The notes under the pieces are model-generated. The model was given only the letters and a program-made list of their open reading frames with translations, did no database searches and was not told the DNA's origin. A stretch of 64,000 nucleotides of DNA from Marchantia polymorpha subsp. ruderalis (taxonomy: Eukaryota > Streptophyta > Marchantiopsida > Marchantiales > Marchantiaceae): the NCBI GenBank assembly GCA_037833965.1, contig AP031357.1:5476001-5540000 (forward strand), given 5' to 3'. Numbering within the stretch: position 1 is the stretch's first letter; the number at the start of each line of letters is the position of its first letter. Shown one piece after another: positions 24,111-38,269 of the stretch. Both the position numbers and the translations under genes were made by a program.

Positions 24111-27100
24111 GTTATACCTTTTGTTGTATGGGAGTCAAATGTATGCATGTGAGCAGTTAATTTAGTTTTTGTTAACTCTAGCTAGTTTATTCGAGATTAT
24201 TTCATCATGTTAGATTCTTATTTGAAAGTTTATCATTATTAATCATAGCTAAGGTGTTATTTTTAATGTATAAACTATGTCAATTGAAATAACCTCAAAT
24301 TTCTGAATAGTAAAAGTGTAACAACATCATGATGACATGTAAAGGTTGTCATGAATATTCATTTTTTTATCTCGTTAAAAGTTTTTTAAAACAACTTATC
24401 AGTCATCTCCAACACAAAAGTTAAGAATGCATGTGATACAAATAGAAAGTATTAAAGAAATTCATAGTCTATATTGAAAGATACAAACATCCACAACAGT
24501 CACAACACGGAGATAACGTGGTTCAACTTCCACAGGCTAACTACATGGTCAAGAGTATAATACTTCACTAAAACATAGATGTATACTCGGACTCCATAGC
24601 CAAACTCTACTCCTTACAATTCACACTCTCAATGCAATCCTGAACCTTATGTAGTGAATTTCTACTTCTTTCATACAATAATATATAAAGTGCACATCTA
24701 ACCACAATTAGCTTCCTAACCATGGTTATCACTAACTGAAGTTAATCCAAGATAGAATTAAACTAACATATATTTATATGATTCATTGGATCATTTTTCA
24801 ATAATGGAATGTTATAATCAATTTTGATTTTTATATTAATACAAGTACCAATGCATTTTTTAAGTCTAATGATTTATTATTCAATAAAAATTGTGTGATA
24901 TCATTCTATTAGAAATTTGATTATTTTACAAATATCAACATCATTAATCATATATATTATATGTATATTAAATTTATTCTATTATATTTTTCAGTTCTAA
25001 AAAATTAAAAAGCTTTCCAAAAATCGTTAAAATTTTAAAAAAATTTATTCTATATATATTATCAAATTAAATATATGATGTATAAAGTTTTTTTTTTAAT
25101 TTCTAATGAAAAAAAATTTATAGAAGTAAATTATGTCTAAAATCATTGCAATCCTAAGTATACGCTTGTGAAAAAAATTGAAATCTTGCTAAAATATACC
25201 AAATAATTTCGTAATATGAAGTACAGACTTTATAGTAAGAAGTAATCAGTAGTTCTTGTTATGAAATTTCGAACATATTATTTCACTTGAATGAACTTGA
25301 AAAAACTAAATCTAAATATATCAAAATATGTCCAAAAAATAATAATACATATTTGTACGAAATTATTATTAGTGATAATTATTTATTGATTGCATTCACT
25401 ATGATTCAAACAGCTAGCTAAACCAAAACGAAAAAATGATTTTATTTGTTTTTTATTTATTTATTTTTATAAATCCATACCAATTCATTCAAACAAATTA
25501 GCTACATATACATAAAAAGACTTATATAATTATAAATAAGATTATAATCATTTATTTTATTTTTAATTACTTGATCGTGTCTCCAAGTTTCATTCCAAGT
25601 TACAAAATTCAGATATTCATTTCAAATTATATTGCAAATTTTTATATTATCATGAATGAGTGAATATATATATATATATATGAAAGATAAGTTGGTGTTA
25701 AACATGTAAATTTTTTTATATTAATATTATTTTATATTTTTTTATTTATTTAATATTATTTTGATATATTAACAATTTAGAAAAGTGATGTTAATAAAAG
25801 TATTAAATTATTGATCATAAGTTGATAAAACTTGTGTGTAAGAAGCATACTGTACAAACAATGCTGCATCCATATTTTATATAGCATCTAGACTTATTCA
25901 TATCTTGTATACTATATATCTTAATTCCACGTTTATATCTCATCTATATATTTTTTTAGCAATACATTCCATGAGTATCAAAACTATTGACTTTCAGATC
26001 CTATCAATGTATGTAACTTATAAATAATTCAATCAAACACTTTCAATTACCTTATGATCGTCATTTTAGCATTATGATTTTATTTTTTTATAGATTAGAA
26101 TGTGATCAAATTATTATGCGTTAAAATTTGATTCACATTTTCCAGCAAAATTTTGAAGTTATTTCTTTGTATAAATTTGAAAAAGTGCTTTGAAATTAGA
26201 AAGACTAAAGTAAAATAGTCAAAATTAATATAAATTTGCAACAGATAAAATTTAAAAACATATATATTATGAAGTAATATCAAAATTAATTATTATTATT
26301 ATTTTCAAAAACAATTATATTGTGAAAAAAATTTCAGTGCTAGAGTTGGAAAAAGTTAAACTAAAAAAAGGATTTGTTTTGAGATTACTGAAATTAATAA
26401 ATAAATTATTATTTAAAATTTTAAAATAAAAAAATTATATAAGAAATATTTATTTTAAAAAAATTCAAAGATAATATTGAATTTATTTCTAGTTAAATAT
26501 TTTCATCCAAATTTATTATTTATGTAAATTTTATTTTATATATTAATTTAAAAATCTATATTTGACATTTTTTTGAGAGTTTATTTGAAAATAATAATTT
26601 AGATCCAGAAAATTAAAAAAAAATTATTTTATAATATTTCATGTTATTATTTATGCATATATTTTCCTTAATAAGCAGTGTGTATAAAGTATATCATAGC
26701 AAAAAATAAAATTTGATCAATGGATCAATGGATTTTACTCGTTTTAGTCTTCAAGTGTATCAATTATATAGTACACTCTATCTTCATCACTATTAAAAAA
26801 TACTCTTAAAAGTAAATCTTTTGGACTACTAAAACTCTACAATTCATTTTACATGCATTATATTATAAGTAAATTTGATCATAGATATGAAATCATGAAA
26901 TAAATGATGTATTTCTTCCATACTATGATACAAAACCTTAGTTTTTATGCATCATGGAAATTAATCATTATTTCAAACTTTAGATCCTTGATTTAATAAA
27001 TGAATTCTATACCCATGAGATACATAAAAAAACTCAACATCATACTCAGTCAAACTCGAAAAATAATATTAAGTTTGGATCTTTACCATACAACTAAAAT

Positions 27101-27190
27101 CATCTGAAGGTTTTCAACTACGATATGTTTATGACTTAGAAAATATTTCCTGTAGAACAAATTCGTTGACTTCGGTGTCAAAGTTCTTTC
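24111..27190. other. AT-rich intergenic DNA
   Basis: Very AT-rich with no coding frames of note and an AT dinucleotide run near 25665-25680. At about 24480-24560 a more balanced patch contains ATAACGTGGTTCAACTTCCAC. This resembles a word I remember from plant LTR-retrotransposon ends, but no paired LTR or coding domain accompanies it. Confidence 0.45.
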
Positions 27191-30100
27191 TTCTCTTTTT
27201 TAAACTCTAACCATTCAAAGCAACTGGTAATACCAAAATGATACGATTTGTCTTCGCCACAGTATCTTTCGCCTTATCTTTCCCTCTTTCTACTCTTCGG
27301 CCCGAGTCCCAAGCTTCCCACTCGAAGCAGGGATGAAGTGAAGCCTTACAGGATAGGATTCCTCCGATCGCATAGGCAATCGATTACAGTGAGCCGCTAA
27401 GCTGTCAGAATTATCGAACGCCCCCTCCTCCTCTGGAAGAATCAAAATCATAAATCTTTAATTAATCGAGATATTGGATAAGGCTGGAAGTATGTGCCGT
27501 GCAGTGCTTAAACGTGTACCTGCATGAACCCTGTCACCTGCAGGAATTCGGTGAGCGGATCTGGGAGGAGGAAGATTTCTAGGGTTTCAAACAGGAGAGT
27601 TTAATGGGAAGAGCAGGACTCAAATTCCTCATTCCCAGTCCTTCAATTAGGGGCAAACCTCAACATGATTCTTGCAGGATGGAGGAGTTCAGTGAGCTGG
27701 TTTTACGCTAAGCTTTGAGTACAATGTGGCGTAAAATCATACACTTTCAGGGGACCTGAAAAAATCAAAGGGGATATCCAATCCAATCGATGAAATTGGC
27801 TCTTCCATGAATAGTTGTCTTCTCTATTTAGGTTAAATAGGTGAAGATTGGGTCCCAAACCAAGCGATTCGAGCTTGGCGGCACGGCTGTTTGGAATGCC
27901 CTCGTGTATGACGTGCATGGGACACAGTATTTAGCAGGGTACGTTAGAACCCCAACCGAAGGCGTGGAAATGATGGAAAAAGCCATCACATGAGAAATGG
28001 GTTGACCTTTGCTGGCACTCTACGCTCGTTTTGCCAATTTGCTCGATAAATATGTGTGTGCGAAGTCGTGCGATCATCTGGTCACTGCTGACCTGACATA
28101 ACCTGCGCCGCTTCATTCTGCGCTCTTCGGCGTGCAAGCGTCACTTCTTTTCTACTCGACGTAAAATTCAAGATTTCAATTTTGTTCTTTTGGAGTTAGA
28201 TATTCTATGCAAGTATGTGAACTTTCAGGAATATATCATCTGCTAAGATCGCAACGCGAAGAAAAGAACCATGCTTACGTCCTCAGTAAGTCGTAAGCTC
28301 TCGGTCCCCGAAATCCAACCTGCATACCTTTAAGTCACTGTACTCTTACATCCACTTTTGGACCTGACGAGAGTGGAAGATCTTGTGAAGCACGACCTTT
28401 CTTCACTTATTCCTGAGCAATATCTACGGATCGATAAAGTTGTTTCACTTTTTTCTCGTAATAAGAGAGATCGTGTCTTTTACCGCCTCAGTCCTACTCG
28501 GACGTCGTAAGGATCTTTTCTTAACTGAGTATCACTTTTGACAAGTGAACTGTAGAACTGACTCGATCCAAAAAAAAACTGGAAGATTTTGAGATCGGAA
28601 CATCGCAATGTTGTAGCTACACTTCTTCTCTTCACCCGACGCCGCGCTTCAATGCTGAGTGGTCTTAGATGTTGTTCGATTCAGTCATGTGACGTGCTGC
28701 TGTAATATGGAAGAAGATATAGTTTCGAGCTTGACAAAGAACAGCGCTCCTCAGGACGTACTGTATTTAGTTGCTCAGCATAAGTTGAGATATTACTTGA
28801 TAAGCGGTACGTTGTTTCCTCCATCTCATCAGTTTGCCATCTGATTCGTTCGCTTCATGTTAACCATGAGCCAACAGCTCACCCACAAGGAGCCCTGAAA
28901 TTTGCCAGCTGCAAGCTTGCAAATGACACATCATAACATGATTATGAGCAACGGAGCAAAGTCTCCTCGCCTTGGATTTCCAATCAATGCGTCTCCCCTT
29001 TCGTGCTTCGTACAAAGCAGGTGTGAGTTTCTCACCCTTCTCTACTCATTCATTGAATTCCGTCCTTTTAGTAGGTGCCACTTGTAGCCGTCGAGTAGGT
29101 ATGAAACTTCAGAATTTACTTTGAGAGACGCAAGTTTTGTCAAATTGTTATCTCCCAATCAAAATCGTCAACGCAGTGAGCATGACCCCAAACCTTAACA
29201 TGTACTTCCTCATACTTGGAGGCATGGAACTGGACTGGATAATCTGATCGCAGGTCATGTCGAAGTGCATATTCAGAGCTGCACAAGTTGGTTCTCATGG
29301 ACACCATGTGATGGGATCTACCCGAGTTCCACTGTTGTTGAGAATCGTAAGCGAAGGAGACTTCAAGAACCGGAATTCATCACTAATACAAACGTTTCCG
29401 GGGTTCATATAGCATGACGATAATATAATCTTCCCATAGATTTTAATTTTTTTGTGGCCCACCCTTTTGGTTAATCATATATTCCGGTACTACCCTTACT
29501 ATATTGTGCTGTTCACCGTAGTTAACTCAACCATGGTGTCTAATTTCCACGAGCTCCTCGCGGTTGGATGTGAACAAAGGATGAACAAGAGCTCATGAAA
29601 TCGTACCTGTTTAATCGTGCACTGTCAAACCAATCCACTCCCTGAGGATCGTCCTCACTGCGATGTTTCTCTCGTCTTTCATTTCCTCCCAAGGTTTTGA
29701 TGATGTACAGTACGAGTGTTAGTATGAGACTAAAGAGCTGTAATCCTTTTTCATTCCCAGCACGGTGCTTGGGTCAGGCGAGTGGCAACACAAATGAACT
29801 GGGGGACATCCAGGAACTCTATCCCTTCGGACTCAGTGCCAGTATGTTCTTGCCTCTTGTGAATAACGCACCACTCTAGTGACCTACAGGAGTTTTAAGT
29901 TAATGAGTTTTATGCTTTGAGGTCAAACCAGTAAGTCCAGTGTTGTGAGAGAAAGTGAATCTCTGCCGCAACCACAATGTTTTTTTTGCTTGAAGAGAGT
30001 GACGGGGTGGACACACTTCATGTAATGAAAAGATACATCAGTTCACTGTAGTTTGATGCTCATTGGCAACTTTGTGGTGATTTCAGGAATCTGAATCTAG

Positions 30101-32600
30101 AGACATGGAAGAAGTTCTCCCTGCGAGGTATTCCACGGGTGCTCTTGATTCAGCTTCGAGATCAAAATTTGACTTTTGTAAACACCGTGGTGCTTACAAA
30201 GTGGGCTAATGAGAGACGTAAAGCATTCAAACCTGACTTACGTGTACAAAGTTATGAGAGATTCCAACTTTTCTGTCTCTTGACAATAAAAAATAACATA
30301 AAGGATTGGACGACGCCACTTCGAGAAACAACTGTAACTGACTCAGATCTGGTTAATATGGACACATCTGCTGCCCATCCAGTTCGGCATGGGTGGCATG
30401 GCGCACCTCCGCCTGTGTCCCCTTTGGATTCTCTGCACGGAAGGGGCAGTTTAGGCCTCTCTCTCTCTCACGCGGCTTTTGTGGGGTTCACTAGAAGTTA
30501 CGGAGCGAGGAATAAAGCAAAAGGGAAGGAACATTTTACAATGCAACTTCATTCTCTTCACTTTCTCGTCTGTCTTGTCTTCGTCGTCAACAGCAAGTTT
30601 TTTTTTTGTCTTTCTTTCTAGAGTATATTCGTCAGAGACCCTTGGTATTCCTCTATTTCTCAGGGCATGGTGAAACTGGAATACTGTACCCCACTTTGGA
30701 TGCCCTAGTCCATGGTCCAAAGTGTCTCCGATAGACGATAGACTCTTACAAAGTACCACTTCTTTTTGACAGCCTCTGAATTGGATCTCAAACAAAATGG
30801 TGCTACAATGGTGCATTACAAGAGATTTCCTAAGGCTGCTCAAACCATCAATAGTCTCGAGGACCTCCCTGAGCTGTACAAGATCAGGAAGGGCTTTTAG
30901 ATATTGGTGTCAAGTTTGGCTCATGCATGGTTTGGTGCAATGTCCGTCACAGTCAGAACATACAGCTAAGATTCGATCAAGTTGAAGTTAGAATACTAAC
31001 TTCAATTATAAATGTATCAAACAAAAGAAACAACAATGTAAATTTGCTTCGGTTTCGATTGACCATGACCTTTTGACAATTTGTCTATGTCAGACATCAC
31101 TTTGCGAGGGCTGATACTTTTAATTAGGGTCCATTGGCAAATTTGATCGGTCTAACGTCCTCGTGAATCCTTTCATTTTTTTCCCCATTTCTGCATGATC
31201 TTTAAGATATTAGGGCTCTATAGGTGAATGAATTCATTCACTTTGCATGAAGAACTCACATGAACACGGCATGGAGCTCGATGTGAAGGGAATGAAGAAA
31301 ACGAGGAGAAATAGAGTTCGACACCTTTAATCTTTTCCAAACACTGCAGTACAATCATTTCCACTATCTAATTGCTAAAAAAAATCCGGAACTCCATAAA
31401 AAACCTGGGAATGTAACACGACTACCATGTGATTATTATAGATACAATAAACAAAAAGAGGATGACAATCATAGAAAAGACAGACGCGAGGCTACTGAAC
31501 GCTGAAATCAAAGCAAAAGAATACAACAACATGGAAGATCGAGTCAACTCTACAGTGGCGCGAAATGACAACATCACTGAGACCCAGGCGTTCTGACCGG
31601 AGCAGGAAATGTCTGTGGAGTCTAGTCACGTCCAGCCAGAATGATAGGCTGTTTGACGAGGGTGATAAGATCGGAAGACCTCTGTCATACAGCACTCTTG
31701 TCTACAGTCGTCGCATTACAAGAACCGACCAAGAACATTCAACAGTTATTATATTCCGGGATGAGATCAAATAGAAAAGCATATCCCTCGAATCTGCACA
31801 CTGTTATAGTAACAGCCTATCCTATCCTCTTGTGGATATCGTTCTTATGACATCATGATGTAAAGATAGAGATGATGCCTCCCTCTTATGCATCGATCGG
31901 GTGCAAATGATGGAGGTAACTCTTACCCCCAGATGTTGGCTTCAGGATTAGAGTTACAGTACAGTACTTATCTTTCCAACTAACTATATTACAGTACACT
32001 GTCGTATTTGCCAACGGACCTTTCGCTTGCATGAGAAGCAACGCGGTTTAGCCCGCACTGCGATTCAGAGCATGAGGGAAGGCGGATGGGATGAAAGTTT
32101 ACATCCAACTTTGGTCCAAAGAAAAATCCAAAGGTTGCATGATGAAATCAGATAGCTAGTTTCTCGTCTAATATAATTTTATGTCTCCAACAGATTGATA
32201 TGTTGAATACATGGATGATGACGAACGAGGTCTCGACCAGGAGTAACCAATTAAAGCTTTATTTGACTCAATATTAGGAGTTAAAGATTATGTAATGATA
32301 TGCAGTTACACTATCAACATTATCAGATGCTTAGGGCTTGAAACAAACATCATCTATCAATACTAAGTTTCTCTCAATGGGAGAAGATGGAGCAGGTTTT
32401 AAGCTATTCGTACAAACTTTCTAGAAGACAAAGATATATTTGCATGTATAATTCTAGTAAGATGACATTGAGCACACTCTTAAATAAAACTATTCATAAT
32501 CATCGATGTGCTAAGTGCATCTCCAAGCCGAGTGGAAAGAAAATATGCCCCTCACGTGCATGTCCATGATTTCGATTTTTAGCTACATCGCTAAGTTTTA
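27191..32600. other. Moderate-GC region without a recognised gene
   Basis: About 5.4 kb of more balanced DNA, where a gene might be expected. I find only short frames: 130 codons minus at 30451-30843, and 160 codons plus at 30139-30621 whose end is low complexity. None matches a known family and I could not chain exons into a conserved domain. It could hold decayed genes, transposon remnants or a non-coding transcript. Confidence 0.4.
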
Positions 32601-34864
32601 AAACTAATTTTTATACTTCTATAAATTTTGAGTTAAAGTCCAAAGTAAGTAGTTAAATGCATGCACGAGAAATTAGAGTTGACAATAGACTTAGACTAGT
32701 TTCACTCAACTGTGTTTTAGTACCAATATTGCAGATAGTAGACACGGGGATCAAGTAAAGAATTAAAAATTGCCCATCTGGTGTCCACAATTAAAGTTCA
32801 ACATTTGAAATTTTGGTTATAGAGAATATTAGAAAGCAATTAAATTTGAAATCAAAATCTCAACAAATATCTTATTTAAAATAATTTCATCTCTCATATT
32901 TATGAGAAGAAAGTGAATGAAGATATTGTAAGAGTAGAGAGAAGCATAGCATAAATTTAAGAAAATTTGTTACTGAAATTCAAGAGTAATTGGAATATTT
33001 AAACTATTTAATTATTCAAAAAAAAACCTTGATTAATTTTTTTCTGAAAAATGCTTTTGATTTATTCATTTAGGTCTCAATCAAAGTAAAACTCATAATA
33101 AATTTATCATATGTGTGTGTGTATATATATACTACATATTATATCTATTACCATTTACCATATATGTATATAATTATATAATGAACGTATTCTATTTAAT
33201 TTTTTTTGGATTTTATGGAATATATACAAATTATTTTTTAGTAATTATTGTAATATAAGAAAATCATGTTTAGTTAATTTTTCGGTAATTAAATTTTGAA
33301 TCTCATATGTGTGGTTACTATGGTAAACTTGTGAAGTATTGAAAATATCAATAAAAATGGAAATATTCTAAAAAAAATCAAATAAATCAAGTCAATGAAT
33401 GTGATGATTATGATTTTATTTAATCTTTCTTGCGTTAGCTTTTAAGAAAATTGATTATTATTTTTTAAAATTTTATATTGATGGACAACATCTTGTTGAT
33501 ATGATGAAAAGAATACAAAATGTTAAAAATAAAATTCATTTTATGTTAGGAGGTTAAAATATTTTTAGTATTGAATATTGAGTAGAATTATTTTTACACA
33601 TGTAAGGTTATTTAATACACTTGATTTGAGTATCGGAGTTGATTTTCGATAATTGAGTTTTAAACATTGATCAAAATTTAAAATATTTGCACTACATTTT
33701 AGCACTTATGATCATTTCAATTAATATGCATATGAAATCTTCATACTATAGATTGTTAATAAAAAATTAAAGTTTGAATTTCACATGATTATGCTATTAT
33801 TTGATACTAAAATTGATTTTTGGTTTACGCTGAGATACCCATCAACTTTTTTTGTCTTGAGTTAAATGAAAATAGTGATTGATAGACATTTTGAGTTAAA
33901 AAAGATACAACTTGAGTTTAAAATTTAATTATTAAATTTATATGAAAGAAAAAACAAAAAATCTTGATTAAATTTGTTAGTGATTAGAGAATTTGATTTA
34001 TAAATATGGTTCATCAATCAAAATATCTATTATAAATTATATGTATTCTATGAAAATTATTACAGATCAACTATTGATTCAAAACATTCCTTGATTATGA
34101 TTTTATTTCAATAAGTGATATATTTATTTCGATAAAAAACATATTGAAATTATGAAATTCAATTATCATGATAATATATAATATAGAATTTTCAATTTTA
34201 CCTGATTTTTTTTCTAATTTATGTCATTAAGCTATTTTCCATGGTATGTAAATTTTCGAATTACTTGCACCTACTTTTTGAAGATTTAAAAATATTCTTA
34301 AATTGAAATAATCATCAAGAGGAAATTTTTGTATGTTTTTAAAATGCTGTTAGTTTTTGGAATAAATTCTATGAACATTTTGAACGTTCTTCCACTGTTG
34401 AACATAAAAATGAAAATATAACATAAAAATATATTTTAATACATAGCTTAAAAAAATTTTTGCGACTAGCAGCTAGTCGCAACAAAGCTAGTATAATATT
34501 TATGGCTGAGGAACAAACTTCAAATTAAAACTGCTTGAAATGAAATGTTTAAATATGAGAGTAAAGGTATAGGAAATGATGACTAGCGCATGAAAGTTGA
34601 ATAATTTGATTGAAATGTAGATGAATGAAGATCCAGTTTCAAATTTTGTATGGTGGATATCTTTAAAAATGTTTTTATGAATTTTTGAAATAAATTATTT
34701 TTTGTGCTGCATAAGTGTCAATGTATGACAAAATTTGTAATATGATCTTTGATTTGATAGTTATGAACTTTATGATGCAATTTGTATGTGCATAAGTTCT
34801 CAAACATGATATTTAATAAGGGATAAAGCTTGTAATGATTTCTAATGTCTACCACGGGCAAAAA
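32601..34864. other. AT-rich intergenic DNA
   Basis: Very AT-rich, with short TG/TA runs near 33113-33130. No frame of interest. It includes the short palindrome at 34460-34482. Confidence 0.5.
34460..34482. repeat. 23-bp palindrome with one-base centre
   Basis: Arms TTGCGACTAGC and GCTAGTCGCAA are exact reverse complements around a single A. The arms are GC-rich within strongly AT-rich DNA. This may be a relic of fused terminal inverted repeats. Confidence 0.9.
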
Positions 34865-34934
34865 TGTGCTAAGTTTGTTACTACAAAATTGGTCACCACG
34901 ACTTGATGTTTTAAAAACATCAAAACTTAGCACA
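34865..34934. repeat. Nested inverted repeat
   Basis: Outer 12-bp arms (TGTGCTAAGTTT at 34865-34876 and its complement at 34923-34934) enclose a second perfect hairpin. The inner arms are TTGATGTTTT at 34903-34912 and its complement at 34914-34923, with a one-base loop. Confidence 0.85.
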
Positions 34935-37900
34935 TGTTGTTATCTTAAATGATAAAGTGTAACATTAATGTTTGCACACATTATGAGCAATATCTCTAGC
35001 AATGGAACTTGTTTGTGACGATCATTTGACTTTCAAAATGAATAGAATGCTACATGACATGAGATTTAAATCTCAACCAATTGCAGTTGACTATTATAGC
35101 GATTGTACCTTAAGATGCAAAAAGATAAACTCAATCCAGACAGTGGACAATAATGTATTTTTACAGGGGAGCTCCACGAATAACTTATGTAATCCAAGAA
35201 CGAAATCTCATGTTGTGACTCCATGAATGTCTCTATGACTCTACATGCTTACAACATAGATGGATAGAGGGCTAATGGGTATGGTGAGTCGCATGATTTA
35301 TGAGTAAAAGTTATGTTCAGTAAAAGCACTCGATTAACAAATCACGGAAAGTGTTCGGACCGAATAGGATTTAAAAAATAATTCTTCTGCGGTAGTTTAA
35401 GAGGGGAGTATGTTGGTTTCTCGATGAAGATACCTACTACAGAAATCCTAGAGGGGCAGATCATAACAATCGTCATATTCAGACCATCACGTCATTTCTC
35501 CAAAGATGTTGGCAAGTTTCGTGACGTATGGTAACCGATAGTGGAATCCTGGAACAGCCCGCAAGACTCATTCTGAGACACTTTCCATGAGGAAGAAAAG
35601 ACCTGTGGAAGGGAGTAAAGCACAACCAGCAGAGAACTCACACCGTCATGTAAGGGTGCAAGCCTGCGGCTATGCTTGAAATCCCTTCACATGGCGAGCC
35701 AATTATCTATAGTTTCCAATAGAAGCGAGAGACATTTCTTGTGTACACTCAGATTTGCGAGATTGGGCACCTGTCACCATACACTTGGCAAGACGGCTCT
35801 GAGGAAAGCAACGGACTCCTTTTGGACTATTGGCGATTTGCAGTGTGAGAAGAATAGCCGCAAGTACTGTGATTTAGTTCTAAAATGGTCCGGTCCTACC
35901 TCGGAAGTGATACCTGATCTCCCATTGGAAGGCAACGATACAATATAGACTTCGAATCTTTCACCGCAGATTTGCTGTGAAAGAACAGTCTCAAACGGAT
36001 TTTGCCCCAATGTCACTGGTGTCCTCACTGAAGAAGACTTTCACTGACTGAACCTCGGCAAGTCACCTATATGAAACGTGTGATTCAAACCATGTTGGAC
36101 TTTGCCGGCCTCCTCGCCAACTTGGCAGGAGAAACAAACCAAACTCCGCGGAACCGGACAAAGATTCAAGACACCCTCCTCGAAGTTGAGGCCTTCGCTG
36201 AATGTACAATCCTCCACTCTGCATGCGCTCTTTGCTCCCGGAGTTCGCAGGCTCTTCTCTATCTCTCCGTGTCTCCGGACTACAGAACACACATTAGTGC
36301 GGAATGGTTCCAAGGCTCGATGGGAGGGAGTCGGGAGACATGAACGGGACAATCAGGCCTTGCGAAGCGCATGTGCCCGTCAATAGAAAAGGTGCGACAT
36401 GACCCGCGCGGGCGGTCACCGAGTAACTCCGCGACACAGGAGCTTCCCAGTCGCCCCTCTCGAGAGAAAAAGTGTAAGCTATAGAGCGATCAATGTGACC
36501 TAGGTTGTACTGGTAGTTGAGATCCTGGCAATGAAGCAACCGATGCTGAGTAGGACGCGGTTCCCTACAGGTGGCGTGGCAAACTGGTGCTTCTGCCACG
36601 TCAAGGCGCCGAGCATGGGGCGGTTAAATCTTATCCGCTGCTCATGACGCACGTTGTCGAGGACCTCCCCCCGCCCGACCCATTCATGTCCTCCTCCCTT
36701 ACCTGATCGATCGGTCAGACATCCGGTTCGTCGACAAGATCTGTCTTTTCTTGTACCGGTGATCGCTCGAAGCGCCATGTACGACCGGTATTCTTCCACG
36801 AAACGGGTTTTGGTGTCACATTGCGATTGTGTGTTTAAATATTTACTTCTTGGAGCAAACAGAAACAGTTGTCGACTTTGGGACTATGAGATGATATTCC
36901 TAAGACCGAAGATGAACACAATAAAGAGATTACTATCCCTTGAAAATCGCAAAATGATCGGATTGTGGGATTCTGTGTTCAATGATCTCTGCAGTCGATA
37001 TTGGTTGCATATCCTTTGACCTTCATGTTCCTCATTCCGAATCTCGCCAACCCCAACGAGGTTAAATCTGGCATCTTGTTTCTCAATGCAGCGTAGAATT
37101 TGGAGTTCCTTCAGGTCCACCCTTTTGGATCATAGATTCACATGAGAGATCTCCTTGAGGAATGATGGATACAGGTTCATGTCTTGTTTTGGTGATTACT
37201 GAATTTATGAAACATAGAATTTGAGGATCTAATCGTTAATCCCCCATTCTCATCCTGCAAAATCTTATTACATCATATATTTTTTTAAGCTTCACAAGGA
37301 GCCAATCAAACGGTTGTAGAAAACAATGGCTACAGGTATACTCTAAATATGATGACATTTACGCATCTTGCGGCATTTTGAGTGCAAAACGTGGAAAATG
37401 GGTCGTCTTTGATTTAATGGTTGTGATACATAAACCGCATTTTTCCTGAAAGCATACAGTTGTATTTTCAGATACATACATACGAAAGCTCTGAGAGGTT
37501 ATCACTTTTGTTGGTGGCTTTTGATTGTATTTGCATATAAACGTAGACCTCCATAGCTATGTACTGAAACTTGTTCACAAGAGTTCTCAGTTCTTCACGA
37601 CATTTTACATCAGTTTCATTCCAAACGTGGAGCTCATCCCCTAGCCATGGCTTGTTAAACTTATCTGTGTTCTGACTTTCCAATGGGGGATGTGTGCCTA
37701 TGCAGATTCTATTCCTTTCATAAAAGAAACATGGAATTCAATCAAGGGTTTTTTCTTGCATGCATTATTGATTAGTCCCACCAGTCCTTCGCAGTCACAT
37801 GAAGCTCGGGCACCTTCCCCCTTCAGGACGGCCGTAAACATCGCTAAGTTTAAATCGAGCGTTCCTCACGTCGGCACCACTCGAATTCAATTTTCCAGAT

Positions 37901-38269
37901 CTGCGCTTCGGATAGCTGGTCGTAACCTGTTGAGGGCTTAAACCAGAATCCAAACCCCAAACTCGAAGCAAGCTCACCTACGTTCTATCATCGTTAATGA
38001 TAATGATGGTCATTCGACACCCTTTTTTTTTTGGTGAAGCAATTGATGAGTCTATTCCACTGCAAAAAAGGATCAATTCGACACCCTTTGTGGTTGAGAA
38101 GTTTTTCCAAGTCCTATGACTCCGCTCGGCCTCTATCTCCTTTTTGGCTCTTAATGAGCCTTCTGTTTCCTCGAGGATGATGGGACCGTTGCGCAATCAG
38201 GTTCAACTGCCAAAAATCTCCTCATTTTAATAAGAATATAAATATGTATGAGAAAATATCTGTCGAATT
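34935..38269. other. Intergenic DNA upstream of the DUF3700 gene
   Basis: Moderate-GC DNA with frames of up to 121 codons on both strands (for example 36041-36352 minus and 36654-37019 plus). None resembles a known protein. A short direct repeat (ATTCGACACCCTTT) occurs near 38014 and 38076. The SERAC1-like gene and the DUF3700 gene are separated by about 16.5 kb with no recognised gene. Confidence 0.4.
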
